Assembly (NCBI RefSeq): GCF_000720425.1
Contig: NZ_JOAJ01000003.1
Span: forward strand, 1-64,000
Length of the DNA stretch: 64,000 nucleotides
Direction of reading: 5' to 3'
DNA from: Nocardia rhamnosiphila NBRC 108938
GTDB taxonomy: Bacteria; Actinomycetota; Actinomycetes; Mycobacteriales; Mycobacteriaceae
Below are positions 17,766 through 27,100 of the stretch, one piece after another. Position 1 is the stretch's first letter. Each line of letters starts with the position of its first letter. Under the pieces are notes generated by a model. It saw only the letters and a list, made by a program, of their open reading frames with translations. It was not told where the DNA came from and made no database searches. A program made the position numbers and the translations under genes.

Positions 17766-18115
17766 TCGAACTCGTATCCGCGCAGCGCTGCATCGCCTGC
17801 GATAAATGCATCGCCGTATGCCCCACCAATGTGTTCGACCGCGGTGTCGGCGGTATTCCGGTGATCAGCCGGCACAGCGACTGCCAGACCTGCTTCCAGT
17901 GCGAGGCGAACTGCCCCGCCGACGCGCTGTTCGTCTCGCCGCGTACCACCCCGGAACCGGAATCCTCGGCGGCCGGAGACCAGGAGGAGTTGGTCCGCAG
18001 CGGGCTGCTGGGCAGCTACCGCGCGCAGATCGGCTGGGGCAAAGGCCGCAAACCCGGCACCCTGCGGGCGGTCGGGCCCGCACTCCAGCCCAACGGGTCG
18101 CCGCTCACCAGCTGA
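17762..18115 (+). CDS. Two-cluster 4Fe-4S ferredoxin (AprB-like)
   Basis: This 117-residue protein has two CxxCxxC(x3)CP-type sites, CIACDKCIAVCP (about residues 10-21) and CQTCFQCEANCP (about 41-52), each able to carry a [4Fe-4S] cluster. A 60-residue tail follows, including IGWGKGRKPGTLRAVGP, which may dock to the flavoprotein. GTG start 17762 overlaps the flavoprotein stop. It is the likely electron-transfer subunit of the enzyme, comparable to AprB but with a different tail. Confidence 0.85.
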   Translation: MIELVSAQRCIACDKCIAVCPTNVFDRGVGGIPVISRHSDCQTCFQCEANCPADALFVSPRTTPEPESSAAGDQEELVRSGLLGSYRAQIGWGKGRKPGTLRAVGPALQPNGSPLTS

Positions 18116-18122
18116 TCGACCG

Positions 18123-18530
18123 CTACTGCGCGTCCGTACTCGCGGCGATCGCCTCGCTCTGGATCCGGTCGAACTGCGCGCCCATGGCCTCGGCCAGCGC
18201 GGTCGCCGCCGAGAGCGGACGCACCATCACCATGAAATCGTCGATCTTGCCGTCCTCGTCGAAGTGCAGGAAATCGCATCCGGTGAGCCGCTTACCCGCG
18301 ACCGTCGCCTCGAAGACAAGCGCGTGGTCGCGGCCACCGGGGTCGGTGATCTCCCGGATATAGCGGAAATCCTCGAATACCCGCAGCACACCGCGCAGGA
18401 TGGCCGCGGTGAGGGGTTTACCGGGATAGGGCTTGAACGCCACAGGACTGGTGAACACCACATTGTCGGCCAGCAGTGCCTCGATGGCGGCGGAATCGCG
18501 CTCCTCCACGGCCTTGCGGAACGGGTGCAT
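18123..18530 (-). CDS. SnoaL-like (NTF2 superfamily) protein
   Basis: This 135-residue protein has a SnoaL/NTF2-like cone fold: an N-terminal helix pair (MHPFRKAVEERDSAAIEALLADNVVFTSP, quoted here only in outline), then strands with RDHALVFEAT and FLHFDEDGKIDDFMVMVRP. Such proteins are polyketide cyclases, hydratases or simply ligand-binding domains. It converges on the ferredoxin gene with only 7 bp between the stops. Function is not predictable. Confidence 0.75.
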   Translation of the reverse strand: MHPFRKAVEERDSAAIEALLADNVVFTSPVAFKPYPGKPLTAAILRGVLRVFEDFRYIREITDPGGRDHALVFEATVAGKRLTGCDFLHFDEDGKIDDFMVMVRPLSAATALAEAMGAQFDRIQSEAIAASTDAQ

Positions 18531-18814
18531 GCGGAACCTCGCTCTTCGATGTGCCGACCGGGGCTGCCCCAGCCGCTTTCAACGCACGCTAATCAGGTCC
18601 CTCGCCGATGTCCACGACGTTCCCCGGCGCTTGCCACCGACCTGTGGCGGCCGATCGCAGACCACCGGCCTTCTCGAGCTCTTGCCATGGACCTCGCCGC
18701 CACTGCATCGGCCCCACCGGAGGGTCGCGCGAGACCTACCGCGGCCACCGCAGGGCAGAAGTCCATTTCGGCAGATCCGGCGGGCCGACGGTGAATGCTG
18801 CCGCTGGAGCGCAG

Positions 18815-19795
18815 ATGGCCACTATCACACTGCGCACGTTACTGATTCGAGTCTTCAGCTGCGTAATCTCTTTTTCTGTGGCCCGTAGCGACCTGGACGC
18901 CGCCGTGGCGCAGGCCTTTCAGCGAATCAGCGGATCCATCGACGATGTGGCGGGAATCATCCGTCACGATACCGATTCGATCGCGCTCCGATTGAACAGG
19001 GGCACGGACACGCTGGTGGCCCGGGACAGACTGAATATCCGCGATCCGTCGACCGACCTCGTCGGTTCCCGCGACTACATCGAGAGGTTCCTCCCACGGT
19101 GGATCCAGCCACCGGTGCCCCGGGTCCACAACGCTCCCGAATTGATAGCGGACGAACTGGAACGTATTCATCGCTCCGGAGCCAAGGCCCGGTGGGCGAA
19201 CTACGACCCCGAACTTTTCCGGCAGGGGCACCGCGGGTACGAAGGGTGGTTGAAGTCCGACGAACCGCTCGGGCCGCTGAACGACCGCTACGGGCTCAAC
19301 TGCTGGGAGATGATCTGCTACGCGGCGGCCCGGACCGGCGTAGTGGACAAGCCCTATCTGCGCGAGCTGACCGAGTTGCCACGTGACCCCGACGGCGGTT
19401 GGAGCGAGCCTTTCCTCATGAAGGCATGGCTTCCCCGCATGGGCAACTGGTTGATCCCCGAAGGGCGCCGGGTGTACACCGGCGCAGCCGACGGCCCGGC
19501 GCCACAGCGCGGCGATATCGTGATGTGGAACCGCGATGCGGAGCACGTGACGATGGCTACCGGGCGCACCGGGAAGGACGGTTCACCCGAGCTGTATTCC
19601 TTCTGGTATCTGCCGAAGTACGACCTGCGATACGACGAGGTGACCAAGTCGTACTCGCAGGTTGTGGATGCCGTACAGGTCACCACGATCAAGGAGCTGA
19701 CGGATTCGATGCTCGCCATGCGCAATGCCGACGGCTCGCTCTACCACAAACCGGGCACGACCTTCGACGTCACCTTCGGCCGCGGGCCGTGGTGA
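18815..19795 (+). CDS. NlpC/P60-like (papain-fold) protein
   Basis: This 326-residue protein has a hydrophobic N-terminus (TLLIRVFSCVISFSV) that may be a signal or anchor, a helical region, and a papain-like domain. The likely catalytic Cys is in LNCWEMICYAAARTG and the His in RGDIVMWNRDAEHVTMATG, the layout of NlpC/P60 and CHAP peptidases and amidases. Start ATG 18815 is preceded by GGAG; GTG 18878 is an alternative that would drop the hydrophobic segment. Cell-wall hydrolysis or a secreted-effector role are both possible. The 284 bases before it show no gene. Confidence 0.62.
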   Translation: MATITLRTLLIRVFSCVISFSVARSDLDAAVAQAFQRISGSIDDVAGIIRHDTDSIALRLNRGTDTLVARDRLNIRDPSTDLVGSRDYIERFLPRWIQPPVPRVHNAPELIADELERIHRSGAKARWANYDPELFRQGHRGYEGWLKSDEPLGPLNDRYGLNCWEMICYAAARTGVVDKPYLRELTELPRDPDGGWSEPFLMKAWLPRMGNWLIPEGRRVYTGAADGPAPQRGDIVMWNRDAEHVTMATGRTGKDGSPELYSFWYLPKYDLRYDEVTKSYSQVVDAVQVTTIKELTDSMLAMRNADGSLYHKPGTTFDVTFGRGPW

Positions 19796-19855
19796 GTCAC
19801 CCTGCGGCAGAGCCGGACGCGGCGCGGACCCCGCGGCCGCCGACACGGCACCATC

Positions 19856-20248
19856 TCAACCCGCAGCATCCGGCCGCGGAGTGATCGCGATCCCGACCGA
19901 TCCGTCCGCCCCGCGCAACAGTTTGTGACCGCGGATCATGACCTTTCCGATCAACCCGTATTTCCGGCCCACGACCTCTCGGGCGCGCTCGGTGCCCGCC
20001 GCGTCCAAGACCTCGGCGGCACCGGGGAGTACCTCACCGCCCTGCGTACGACCTCGGTTGTCCGAGATTTGCAGGGTCACCTCGGGGTTGCGGCGGATCC
20101 GCTTGACCTTCCAGGAGGCCGGGTTCGTCCACACCAGGAGACGGTCGCCGTCGGGCGCCACCCAGACGGGGGTCCCGACGGGCGAGCCGTCCTTCTTGTA
20201 GGTGGTCAGCGAAACATATTTGGCCTGCGCCAGCTGGTCCCAGCTCAT
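19856..20248 (-). CDS. PPOX-class F420-dependent oxidoreductase-like protein
   Basis: This 130-residue split-barrel protein (AKYVSLTTYKKDGSPVGTPV; LLVWTNPASWKVKRIRRNPE) belongs to the pyridoxamine-phosphate-oxidase-like fold. In Mycobacteriales this group often binds F420 or heme. ATG 20248 is the natural start by length. It ends a minus-strand pair with the MFS gene upstream, 31 bp apart, and may be co-transcribed with it. Substrate is unknown. Confidence 0.8.
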   Translation of the reverse strand: MSWDQLAQAKYVSLTTYKKDGSPVGTPVWVAPDGDRLLVWTNPASWKVKRIRRNPEVTLQISDNRGRTQGGEVLPGAAEVLDAAGTERAREVVGRKYGLIGKVMIRGHKLLRGADGSVGIAITPRPDAAG

Positions 20249-20279
20249 TGCTACACGGTAGGCCGACAGCGGTCGCGCG

Positions 20280-21758
20280 TCACGGATTGCGGGCCGGGGT
20301 TTCCACGGCCGCCGGTTCTTCGTTCCCGGCCGGTTGTGGACGGGCCCGCAGGACGAGCGCGCCGAGGAGGGCGGCCGCCGCAGTGAACCCGGCACCCACC
20401 CACGCTCCTGTCGATACCGCAGCGGTGAACGCGGTCTTCGCGACCTCGGAGTATCCGAGTTCGAATGCCGCGCCGATGGATTCCCGGGCGGCCGGGGGCG
20501 CGTCGGCCGGCATTCGCGCGGTGAAGACACCGGCCAGCACACTGCCCAGAATGGCGATACTCAATGCCATACCCACCTGCTGCAGGGTGTCGTTGAGGGC
20601 CGAGCCGACACCCGCGTGCCGCAGCGGGATGGCGTTCATGATGGCGGTGTAGGCGGCAGGTCCGGCCAGGCCGCCGCCGATCCCCATGACCAGCATGCCG
20701 GCCAGTACCCACAGATATCCGGTGCCTACGGCCAGAATCGCGAAGGCGGCGGCCATGACCGACAGTCCCGCCACGATGAGCGTCTTGTTCGCGAGGTTCT
20801 TGCCCAGGGTCGCGCCGAGGCCGTTGCACACCGCGCCGGCCAGGGCGTAGGGCAGCAGCGCGAGACCCGCTTTCATCGGCCCGTAGCCGAGGACGAACTG
20901 CAGGTACTGGGTGAGCATCAGCATTACCGCGCCCATCCCGAACACCATCAGCAGCACAGTGGCGCAGGTGCCGGTGAAATCGCGGTTCGCGAACAGGCCC
21001 AGGGGCAGCATCGGATGCTCCTGCCGACGCTCCCACAGCACGAACGCGGCGGCGGAGACGACCGCCAGAATCAGTACCGGGAGGTTCCATTCGCGCTCGA
21101 TGATCAGGTACACGGTCGAGGCGAGTGCGAGGATCGACAGCACCACGCCCACCGCGTCGATCGGGCGCTGCGCACCGGTGGTCTCCGGCATCAGCACCAG
21201 GGCGGCGGCGATCGCCAGGACGGCCACCGGAATGTTCAGCAGGAACACCGACCCCCACCAGTAGTGCTGTAGCAGGAGACCACCCAGCGTCGGACCGGCG
21301 ACGATACCGAGGATCGACACCGTGGACCAGGCGGCCAGTGCCATCCGGCGTTCGCTCTCGTCGAAGGTGGTCATCAGGATCGACAGCGTCGAGGGCATCA
21401 GCAGGGCGCCGCCCACACCCATCACGGCCCGGGCGGCGACCACCTGCCAGGGGTCGATGGCCAGGACCGCGGCCAGTGAACCCACCCCCAGCACGATCAG
21501 GCCGAGGATCAGCATCAGCCGGCGGCCGAACCGGTCCGACAGGCTGCCCGCGGTGAGCAGCAGACCGGCGAAGACCAGCACATAGGAGTCCAGGATCCAC
21601 TGGATATCGGAAGGGGTCGCGTCGAGTTCCCGGATCAGCGAGGGGATCGCGATGGTGAGCACAGTGCTGTCGATCATCAGCACCAGCAACGCGAGGCACA
21701 ACGCGGCGAGGATCAGCCATCGGCGCGGATCTCGTACAGTGTTCGATTCCACTCGCAC
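20280..21758 (-). CDS. DHA2-family (EmrB/QacA) drug efflux MFS transporter
   Basis: This 492-residue membrane protein has about 14 membrane segments, the motif VLMIDSTVLTIAIPSL near the start (antiporter family motif D1), and the loop SDRFGRRLMLILG. This is the EmrB/QacA layout of proton-driven multidrug exporters. GTG 21758 is chosen; GTG 21752 is equally possible. It faces a TetR gene across nested inverted repeats, so it is very probably repressed by that TetR and induced by a TetR ligand. Confidence 0.9.
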   Translation of the reverse strand: MRVESNTVRDPRRWLILAALCLALLVLMIDSTVLTIAIPSLIRELDATPSDIQWILDSYVLVFAGLLLTAGSLSDRFGRRLMLILGLIVLGVGSLAAVLAIDPWQVVAARAVMGVGGALLMPSTLSILMTTFDESERRMALAAWSTVSILGIVAGPTLGGLLLQHYWWGSVFLLNIPVAVLAIAAALVLMPETTGAQRPIDAVGVVLSILALASTVYLIIEREWNLPVLILAVVSAAAFVLWERRQEHPMLPLGLFANRDFTGTCATVLLMVFGMGAVMLMLTQYLQFVLGYGPMKAGLALLPYALAGAVCNGLGATLGKNLANKTLIVAGLSVMAAAFAILAVGTGYLWVLAGMLVMGIGGGLAGPAAYTAIMNAIPLRHAGVGSALNDTLQQVGMALSIAILGSVLAGVFTARMPADAPPAARESIGAAFELGYSEVAKTAFTAAVSTGAWVGAGFTAAAALLGALVLRARPQPAGNEEPAAVETPARNP

Positions 21759-21789
21759 ACTGTACGACGGAATCGAACACTGTGCGAGT
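21733..21789. promoter_or_regulatory. Nested TetR operator between MFS and tetR
   Basis: A perfect 15-bp inverted repeat ACAGTGTTCGATTCC (21736-21750) / GGAATCGAACACTGT (21769-21783) is overlapped by a perfect 10-bp repeat CGTACAGTGT (21733-21742) / ACACTGTACG (21757-21766). A third pair is ACTCGCACA (21751-21759) / TGTGCGAGT (21781-21789). Three copies of ACAGTGT/ACACTGT result. The site covers the MFS start codon and ends 17 bp before tetR, fitting control of both genes by TetR dimers. Confidence 0.75.
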
Positions 21790-21806
21790 GCGGTTAGGAT
21801 CGAACT

Positions 21807-22553
21807 GTGACCGAGCAGTTCAGAAGTGTGTGGACCCGTGCGCCCCGGCGTACCCGGACCTCGGGCCTGAGCCGGGACCAGATCGTGCGCGCCGCAGTGG
21901 CCGTCCTGGACAAAGAGGGTCTCGAGGCGCTCAGCATGCGCAGACTCGGCGCCGAACTCGGAGCGGGCGCCACCAGCCTGTACTGGCACGTCGCGAACAA
22001 GAACGAACTTCTCGAACTGGCCCTGGACGAGATCTGGGGTTCGATCGACGACGGCGGGCTGGAATCCGCCTCCGGCCTGCGCGAACTGCTCAGTACCTTC
22101 GCTTACAACTTCCGCAGTGCGCTGCTGTCGCATCCATGGGCGGCGACGCTCATCGGCCAGATACCGAGTGTCGGCCCGCAGGCCTTCCGGCTGACCGAGC
22201 GGCTGCGGCGGGCCTTCACCGAAGCGGGTTTCCGGGGCTTCGACGTCTACCTGGCCAGTGGCACCGTCACCAGTTTCGTACTCGGCCAGGTTGTGCCGTT
22301 GATCGCGATGGAGAAGGCCCACGGTGGTCCCGTGGACAGTGGCCAGGTGATGCGGATACTCGACGAACTCAGCGCCGACTACCCCCAGATGCGCGCCGAT
22401 TACCGGACACTCATGCCCGAGGATTCCGCGGTCGGCAATGCGCTCGGCTTCGATTTCGGCCTGCTGTGCCTGCTGGACGGGTTGGAGGCCCGGCTACGCG
22501 CCCAGCAACCCGCGCCACCCACGGATGTGGACGAATCCCACCACCGTCGCTGA
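21807..22553 (+). CDS. TetR-family repressor
   Basis: This 248-residue protein has a TetR N-terminal helix-turn-helix (LSRDQIVRAAVAVLDKEG, then LGAGATSLYWHVANKNELLE) and a C-terminal ligand-binding region of the TetR_C type (FRSALLSHPWAATLIGQIP). GTG 21807 starts it. Its divergence from an EmrB/QacA exporter and the nested palindromes between them indicate that it represses the exporter and itself. The inducer is unknown. Confidence 0.9.
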   Translation: MTEQFRSVWTRAPRRTRTSGLSRDQIVRAAVAVLDKEGLEALSMRRLGAELGAGATSLYWHVANKNELLELALDEIWGSIDDGGLESASGLRELLSTFAYNFRSALLSHPWAATLIGQIPSVGPQAFRLTERLRRAFTEAGFRGFDVYLASGTVTSFVLGQVVPLIAMEKAHGGPVDSGQVMRILDELSADYPQMRADYRTLMPEDSAVGNALGFDFGLLCLLDGLEARLRAQQPAPPTDVDESHHRR

Positions 22554-22655
22554 CGGCCGACGAGCCGACGGCGGGCATGTACGGCGAGCGGCAGGAGACC
22601 CGGTCGGACGATACCGACCGGCACCATCGAATCCGAAGGACATGGACGGATATCT

Positions 22656-23426
22656 GTGACCGACGAAAAGTTCCTCGCCCACGTCGCCGGCCGGTTGGCC
22701 GCCCTGCCGATGGTGCATGCCGTCGCCCTCGGTGGATCACGCGCAGCGGACACCCACACCCCGGACAGCGACTGGGACTTCGCGATCTACTACCGGGGCG
22801 ACTTCGACCCGGCAGACCTGCGTGCCGTCGGCTGGGCGGGCGAGGTCTCCGAGGTCGGCGGCTGGGGCGGGGGCGTCTTCAACGGCGGAGCCTGGCTCAC
22901 GATCGACGACCGGCACGTAGACGTCCACTACCGTGACCTCGACGTCGTCGAACACGAACTCGCCGAGGCCCGGCAGGGCCGCTTCCATTGGGAGCCGCTG
23001 ATGTTCCACCTCGCGGGTATCCCCAGTTACCTCGTGGTCGCCGAACTCGCCGTCAACCGGGTACTGCACGGCACTCTGCCCTGCCCCGCCTACCCGGGTG
23101 CGCTACGCCGCGCGGCTCCGCCGATATGGCGCGACCGCGCGACCAGGACACTGCGCTATGCGCGCGACGCATACGTCCGGCGCGGACAGGCGACCGAAGT
23201 CGCGGGCGCGCTGGCCACCGCCGCTGTGCAGACGGCACACGCGGTGCTGGCGGCTCGCGGCGAGTGGGTCACCAACGAGAAGCGGCTACTGCACCGTGCC
23301 GGGCTGCGGGCCGTCGACGAGATCGTGGGCGGACTGACAACCGACCCGGCGGTGCTCGCCCGGGCAGTGGACGCGGCTCGGCAGCTGTTGCTCGCCCCCG
23401 AACCGGCCGACGGCGACACCGTGTGA
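22656..23426 (+). CDS. Nucleotidyltransferase-domain protein
   Basis: This 256-residue protein has an N-terminal polymerase-beta-type nucleotidyltransferase domain: GGSRAADTHTPDSDWDFAI holds the GS motif and the catalytic D-x-D, and HVDVHYRD a third acidic residue. A helical C-terminal domain (about 140-256) follows. This resembles stand-alone aminoglycoside-nucleotidyltransferase-like proteins, for which resistance activity is seldom shown. GTG 22656 is the start. It is possibly read with tetR, 102 bp upstream. Confidence 0.75.
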   Translation: MTDEKFLAHVAGRLAALPMVHAVALGGSRAADTHTPDSDWDFAIYYRGDFDPADLRAVGWAGEVSEVGGWGGGVFNGGAWLTIDDRHVDVHYRDLDVVEHELAEARQGRFHWEPLMFHLAGIPSYLVVAELAVNRVLHGTLPCPAYPGALRRAAPPIWRDRATRTLRYARDAYVRRGQATEVAGALATAAVQTAHAVLAARGEWVTNEKRLLHRAGLRAVDEIVGGLTTDPAVLARAVDAARQLLLAPEPADGDTV

Positions 23427-23693
23427 CCGGTCCTCGCCGGGTCACCATTCGTCTCGGGTCACGATGCGGTCTCGGCAAGATCGAACATCACAGGTTCGGC
23501 AAGATCGGGTTCCCCCGGGTGCGGCGCCGGCCGCGTGGCTTCTAGGCTCGCGGAGGGCCGCCGCCGTTCCCCCCGTGACCAGGTGCGGCCCATCCGGACC
23601 CGGCGTCCCGGCGACGCCCACCGCACCGACCGGCCAACGGCGTGCCGGCACCGATAACGCGCTCCGAGCGCTGACGACCCCGAAGGACCTCCT

Positions 23694-24185
23694 GTGAAAA
23701 AGACCGTCCTGGCCGCCGCTGCCGTCGTTCTCCCGCTGTTGTCCGCCACCGCCGCCGGCGCCGAACCGGTCCCGGTGATCCCCGAACCGCCGGTGGCGGC
23801 CGCGCAGGATCAGGTTCCTTCCGGACCGCTCGGAACCACGTTCCCGGTTCGTACCGGAGGAGATATGGCCGTCACGATCAACCCCGCCGACGCGGTGGTC
23901 GAGCCACGCGCCGACGGTCAGCGGGTGCTGGTGTACGACGTGACCGCCGAGCAGACCGCGGGCAACCCCTACTTCCTGCCGACACTCGACCTGCGCATGG
24001 TGACCGCCGACGGGACGACGGTGTATCCGCTCACCGATGTCCCCGGCGAATTCCCGGCCGGGTTCCTGGAGCCGGGACAGCCCCGTCACGGGCTGGTGGC
24101 CTTCGGCCTCGACCGGCAGCAGACACCGGCACAGATCATCTTCGCCACCAGCGACTATTTCGTGCAGAGCAGCTGGACCCTCTGA
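23694..24185 (+). CDS. Secreted MPT63-like (DUF1942) protein
   Basis: This 163-residue protein has a Sec signal peptide cleaved near AAGAEP (about residue 22-24) and one beta-rich domain. Sequence such as GTTFPVRTGGDMAVTINPAD and VLVYDVTAEQ suggests the immunoglobulin-like fold of the mycobacterial MPT63/DUF1942 group. The function of that group is not established. GTG start 23694 follows AGGACCTCCT at a short distance. It converges on cobN with only 4 bp between stops. The 267 bases upstream hold no gene. Confidence 0.65.
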   Translation: MKKTVLAAAAVVLPLLSATAAGAEPVPVIPEPPVAAAQDQVPSGPLGTTFPVRTGGDMAVTINPADAVVEPRADGQRVLVYDVTAEQTAGNPYFLPTLDLRMVTADGTTVYPLTDVPGEFPAGFLEPGQPRHGLVAFGLDRQQTPAQIIFATSDYFVQSSWTL

Positions 24186-24189
24186 CCGG

Positions 24190-27100
24190 CTATTCGAGTT
24201 CGCCCTCGGTCTCCAGGTACACCTGGCGCAGCCGGTCCAGCGTCTCCCGCTCGGGGCTCGCCCACATCCCGCGTTCCGCCGCCTCGAGCAGACGTTCGGC
24301 GATACCGTGCAATGCCCACGGATTGGACTGCTCCATGAACTTGCGGTTCGTCTCGTCGAACACATAGCTCTCGGAGAGCTTCTCGTACATCCAGTCGGTG
24401 ATCACATCGGTGGTGGCGTCGTAGCCGAATAGGTAATCCACGGTGGCCGCCATCTCGAAAGCGCCCTTGTACCCGTGCCGGCGCATGGCCTCGAGCCAGC
24501 GCGGATTGACCACCCGGGCCCGGAACACGCGCGTGGTCTCCTCCGACAGCGTGCGGGTACGGACCGCGTCGGGGCGAGTGCTGTCGCCGATATAGGCCTC
24601 CGGGTTCTTGCCCGTCAGGGCGCGCACCGTGGCGACCATCCCGCCGTGGTACTGGAAGTAGTCGTCGGAGTCGGCGATATCGTGCTCGCGGGTATCGGTG
24701 TTCTTCGCGGCCACCGCGATCCGGCGGTACGCGGTACGCATATCGTCGGCCGCCGGCGCGCCGTCGAGGTCGCGCCCGTAGGCGTAGCCACCCCAGGTGG
24801 TGTAGACCTGCGCGAGATCGTCGTCGGTGCGCCAGCTCTTGGAATCGATCAGCTGGAGCAGCCCCGCACCGTAGGTCCCCGGTTTCGAGCCGAAGATACG
24901 GGTGGTGGCCCGACGCTCGTCACCGTGCTCGGCGAGATCGGCGCGGGTGTGGGCGCGGACGTAGTTGGTCTCCGCGGGCTCGTCGAGTTCGGCCACGAGC
25001 CGCACCGCGTCGTCGAGCAATGCCAGCACGTGTGGGAAGGCGTCGCGGAAGAATCCACTGATCCGTACCGTCACGTCCACGCGCGGCCGGCCCAATTCCG
25101 CGGAATCGATCACCTCGAGGGTGGTGACCCGGCGGCTGGCCTCGTCCCAGACCGGGCGCACCCCGAGCAGGGCGAGTACCTCGGCGATATCGTCGCCGGA
25201 GGTGCGCATGGCCGAGGTGCCCCAGACCGACAGACCCACCGAGCGCGGATACTCGCCGTGGTCGGCCAGATAGCGTTCGAGCAGTGATTCGGCCATGGCC
25301 TGCCCGGTTTCCCAGGCCAGCCGCGACGGTACGGCCTTCGGGTCCACGGAGTAGAAGTTACGGCCGGTCGGCAGCACATTGATCAGGCCGCGCAGCGGCG
25401 AACCACTCGGGCCGGCCGGGATGAAACCGCCGTTCAGCGCATGCAGTACCCGGTCGATCTCGACCCCGGTCCCCCGCAGCCGCGGCACCACCTCGGTCGC
25501 GGCGAAACGCAGCACCGCGGCGACCGCCGTAGGATCGCCGCCGGCCGTTTCGAACAATTCGTCCGCGTGCTGGGCGACGAGCCGGTCCACTGCCTCGGAC
25601 GCCCACCCGGCGGCCTGCAGCGCGACGATCAGTTCCCGGGCGCGGGCCTCCACCGTATCGACCCGTTCCCGCGCCTCGCCGCCGGATTCGCTGAGCCCCA
25701 GCGCTTCCCGCAGCCCCGGTACCGACATCTCCCCGCCCCACAACTGCCGGGCCCGCAGCATGGCCAGGACCAGGTCGACCTCGCCGTCACCGGCCGGGGC
25801 GCGGCCGAGAATATGCAGGCCGTCGCGGATCTGCACATCCTTGATCTCGCACAGCCAGCCGTCGACGTGCAGCAGCATATCGTCGAAGGATTCCTCGTCC
25901 GGGCGTTCGGCCAGCCCCAGATCGTGGTCCATCTTCGCGGCGCGCATGAGCGTCCAGATCTGCTGCCGGATGGCGGGCAGTTTGGCCGGGTCCAGCGCGG
26001 AGATGTTCGCGTGCTCGTCGAGCAGCTGTTCGAGACGGGAGATATCGCCATAGCTCTCGGCGCGCGCCATCGGCGGAATCAGATGATCCACCAGGGTGGC
26101 GTGGGCGCGGCGTTTGGCCTGGGTGCCCTCCCCCGGATCGTTCACCAGGAACGGGTAGATCAGCGGCAGGTCCCCCAGAGCGGCATCGGTACCGCACGCT
26201 GCGGACATACCCAGGGTTTTGCCGGGCAGCCACTCCAGGTTGCCGTGCTTGCCCAGATGCACCATCGCGTCCGCGCCGAAACCCCCGGCCGCGGGGTCGG
26301 TGGACAGCCACCGGTAGGCGGCGAGGTAGTGGTGGCTCGGCGGGAGATCGGGGTCGTGGTAGATGGCGACCGGGTTCTCGCCGAAACCGCGCGGCGGCTG
26401 CACCATGAGCACCACATTGCCGAATCGCAGCGCGGCGATGACGATTTCGCCGCGCGGGTCGGCGGAACGGTCCACATAGAGCTCACCCGGGGGCGGCCCC
26501 CACGCTTCGACGACAGCGGTGCGCAGCTCCTCGGGCAGCGTGTCGAACCAGGCGGTGTAGACCTCGGCGCCGATCCGTACCGGGTTGCCCTCGAGCTGTT
26601 CGGCGGTGAGCCAGTCCGGATCCTGGCCACCGGCGGCGATCAGCGCGTGCATCAGCGCGTCGCCGTCACGTTCTTCCAGGCCCGGGACCTCACCCGGGGC
26701 ACCGAGATCGTATCCGGCGGCACGCAATTCGGTGAGCAGCGCAATAGCGCTGGCGGGCGTATCCAGTCCGACGGCGTTACCGATACGGGCGTGTTTGGTG
26801 GGGTAGGCCGAGAGCATGAGCGCCAGGCGTTTGCGGCCGGCGGGGATGTACCGCAGCCGTGCGTGCCGCACCGCGATCCCGGCGACGCGGGCGGCGCGTT
26901 CGGCGTCGGGCACATAGGTGGACAGCCCGTCCTCGTCGAACTCCTTGAAGGAGAACGGCACCGTGATGATCCGGCCGTCGAACTCCGGCACCGCGACCTG
27001 GGTCGCCACGTCCAGCGGGGACAGCCCGTCGTCATTGGCCTCCCACTGCGCGCGGCCACTGGTCAGGCACAGGCCCTGCAGGATCGGGACATCCAGTTCG

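Noticed and set aside
22656..23426. The nucleotidyltransferase as an antibiotic-resistance gene
   Set aside because: The domain is shared by many non-resistance proteins, and nothing in the context or C-terminal domain points to an aminoglycoside substrate.
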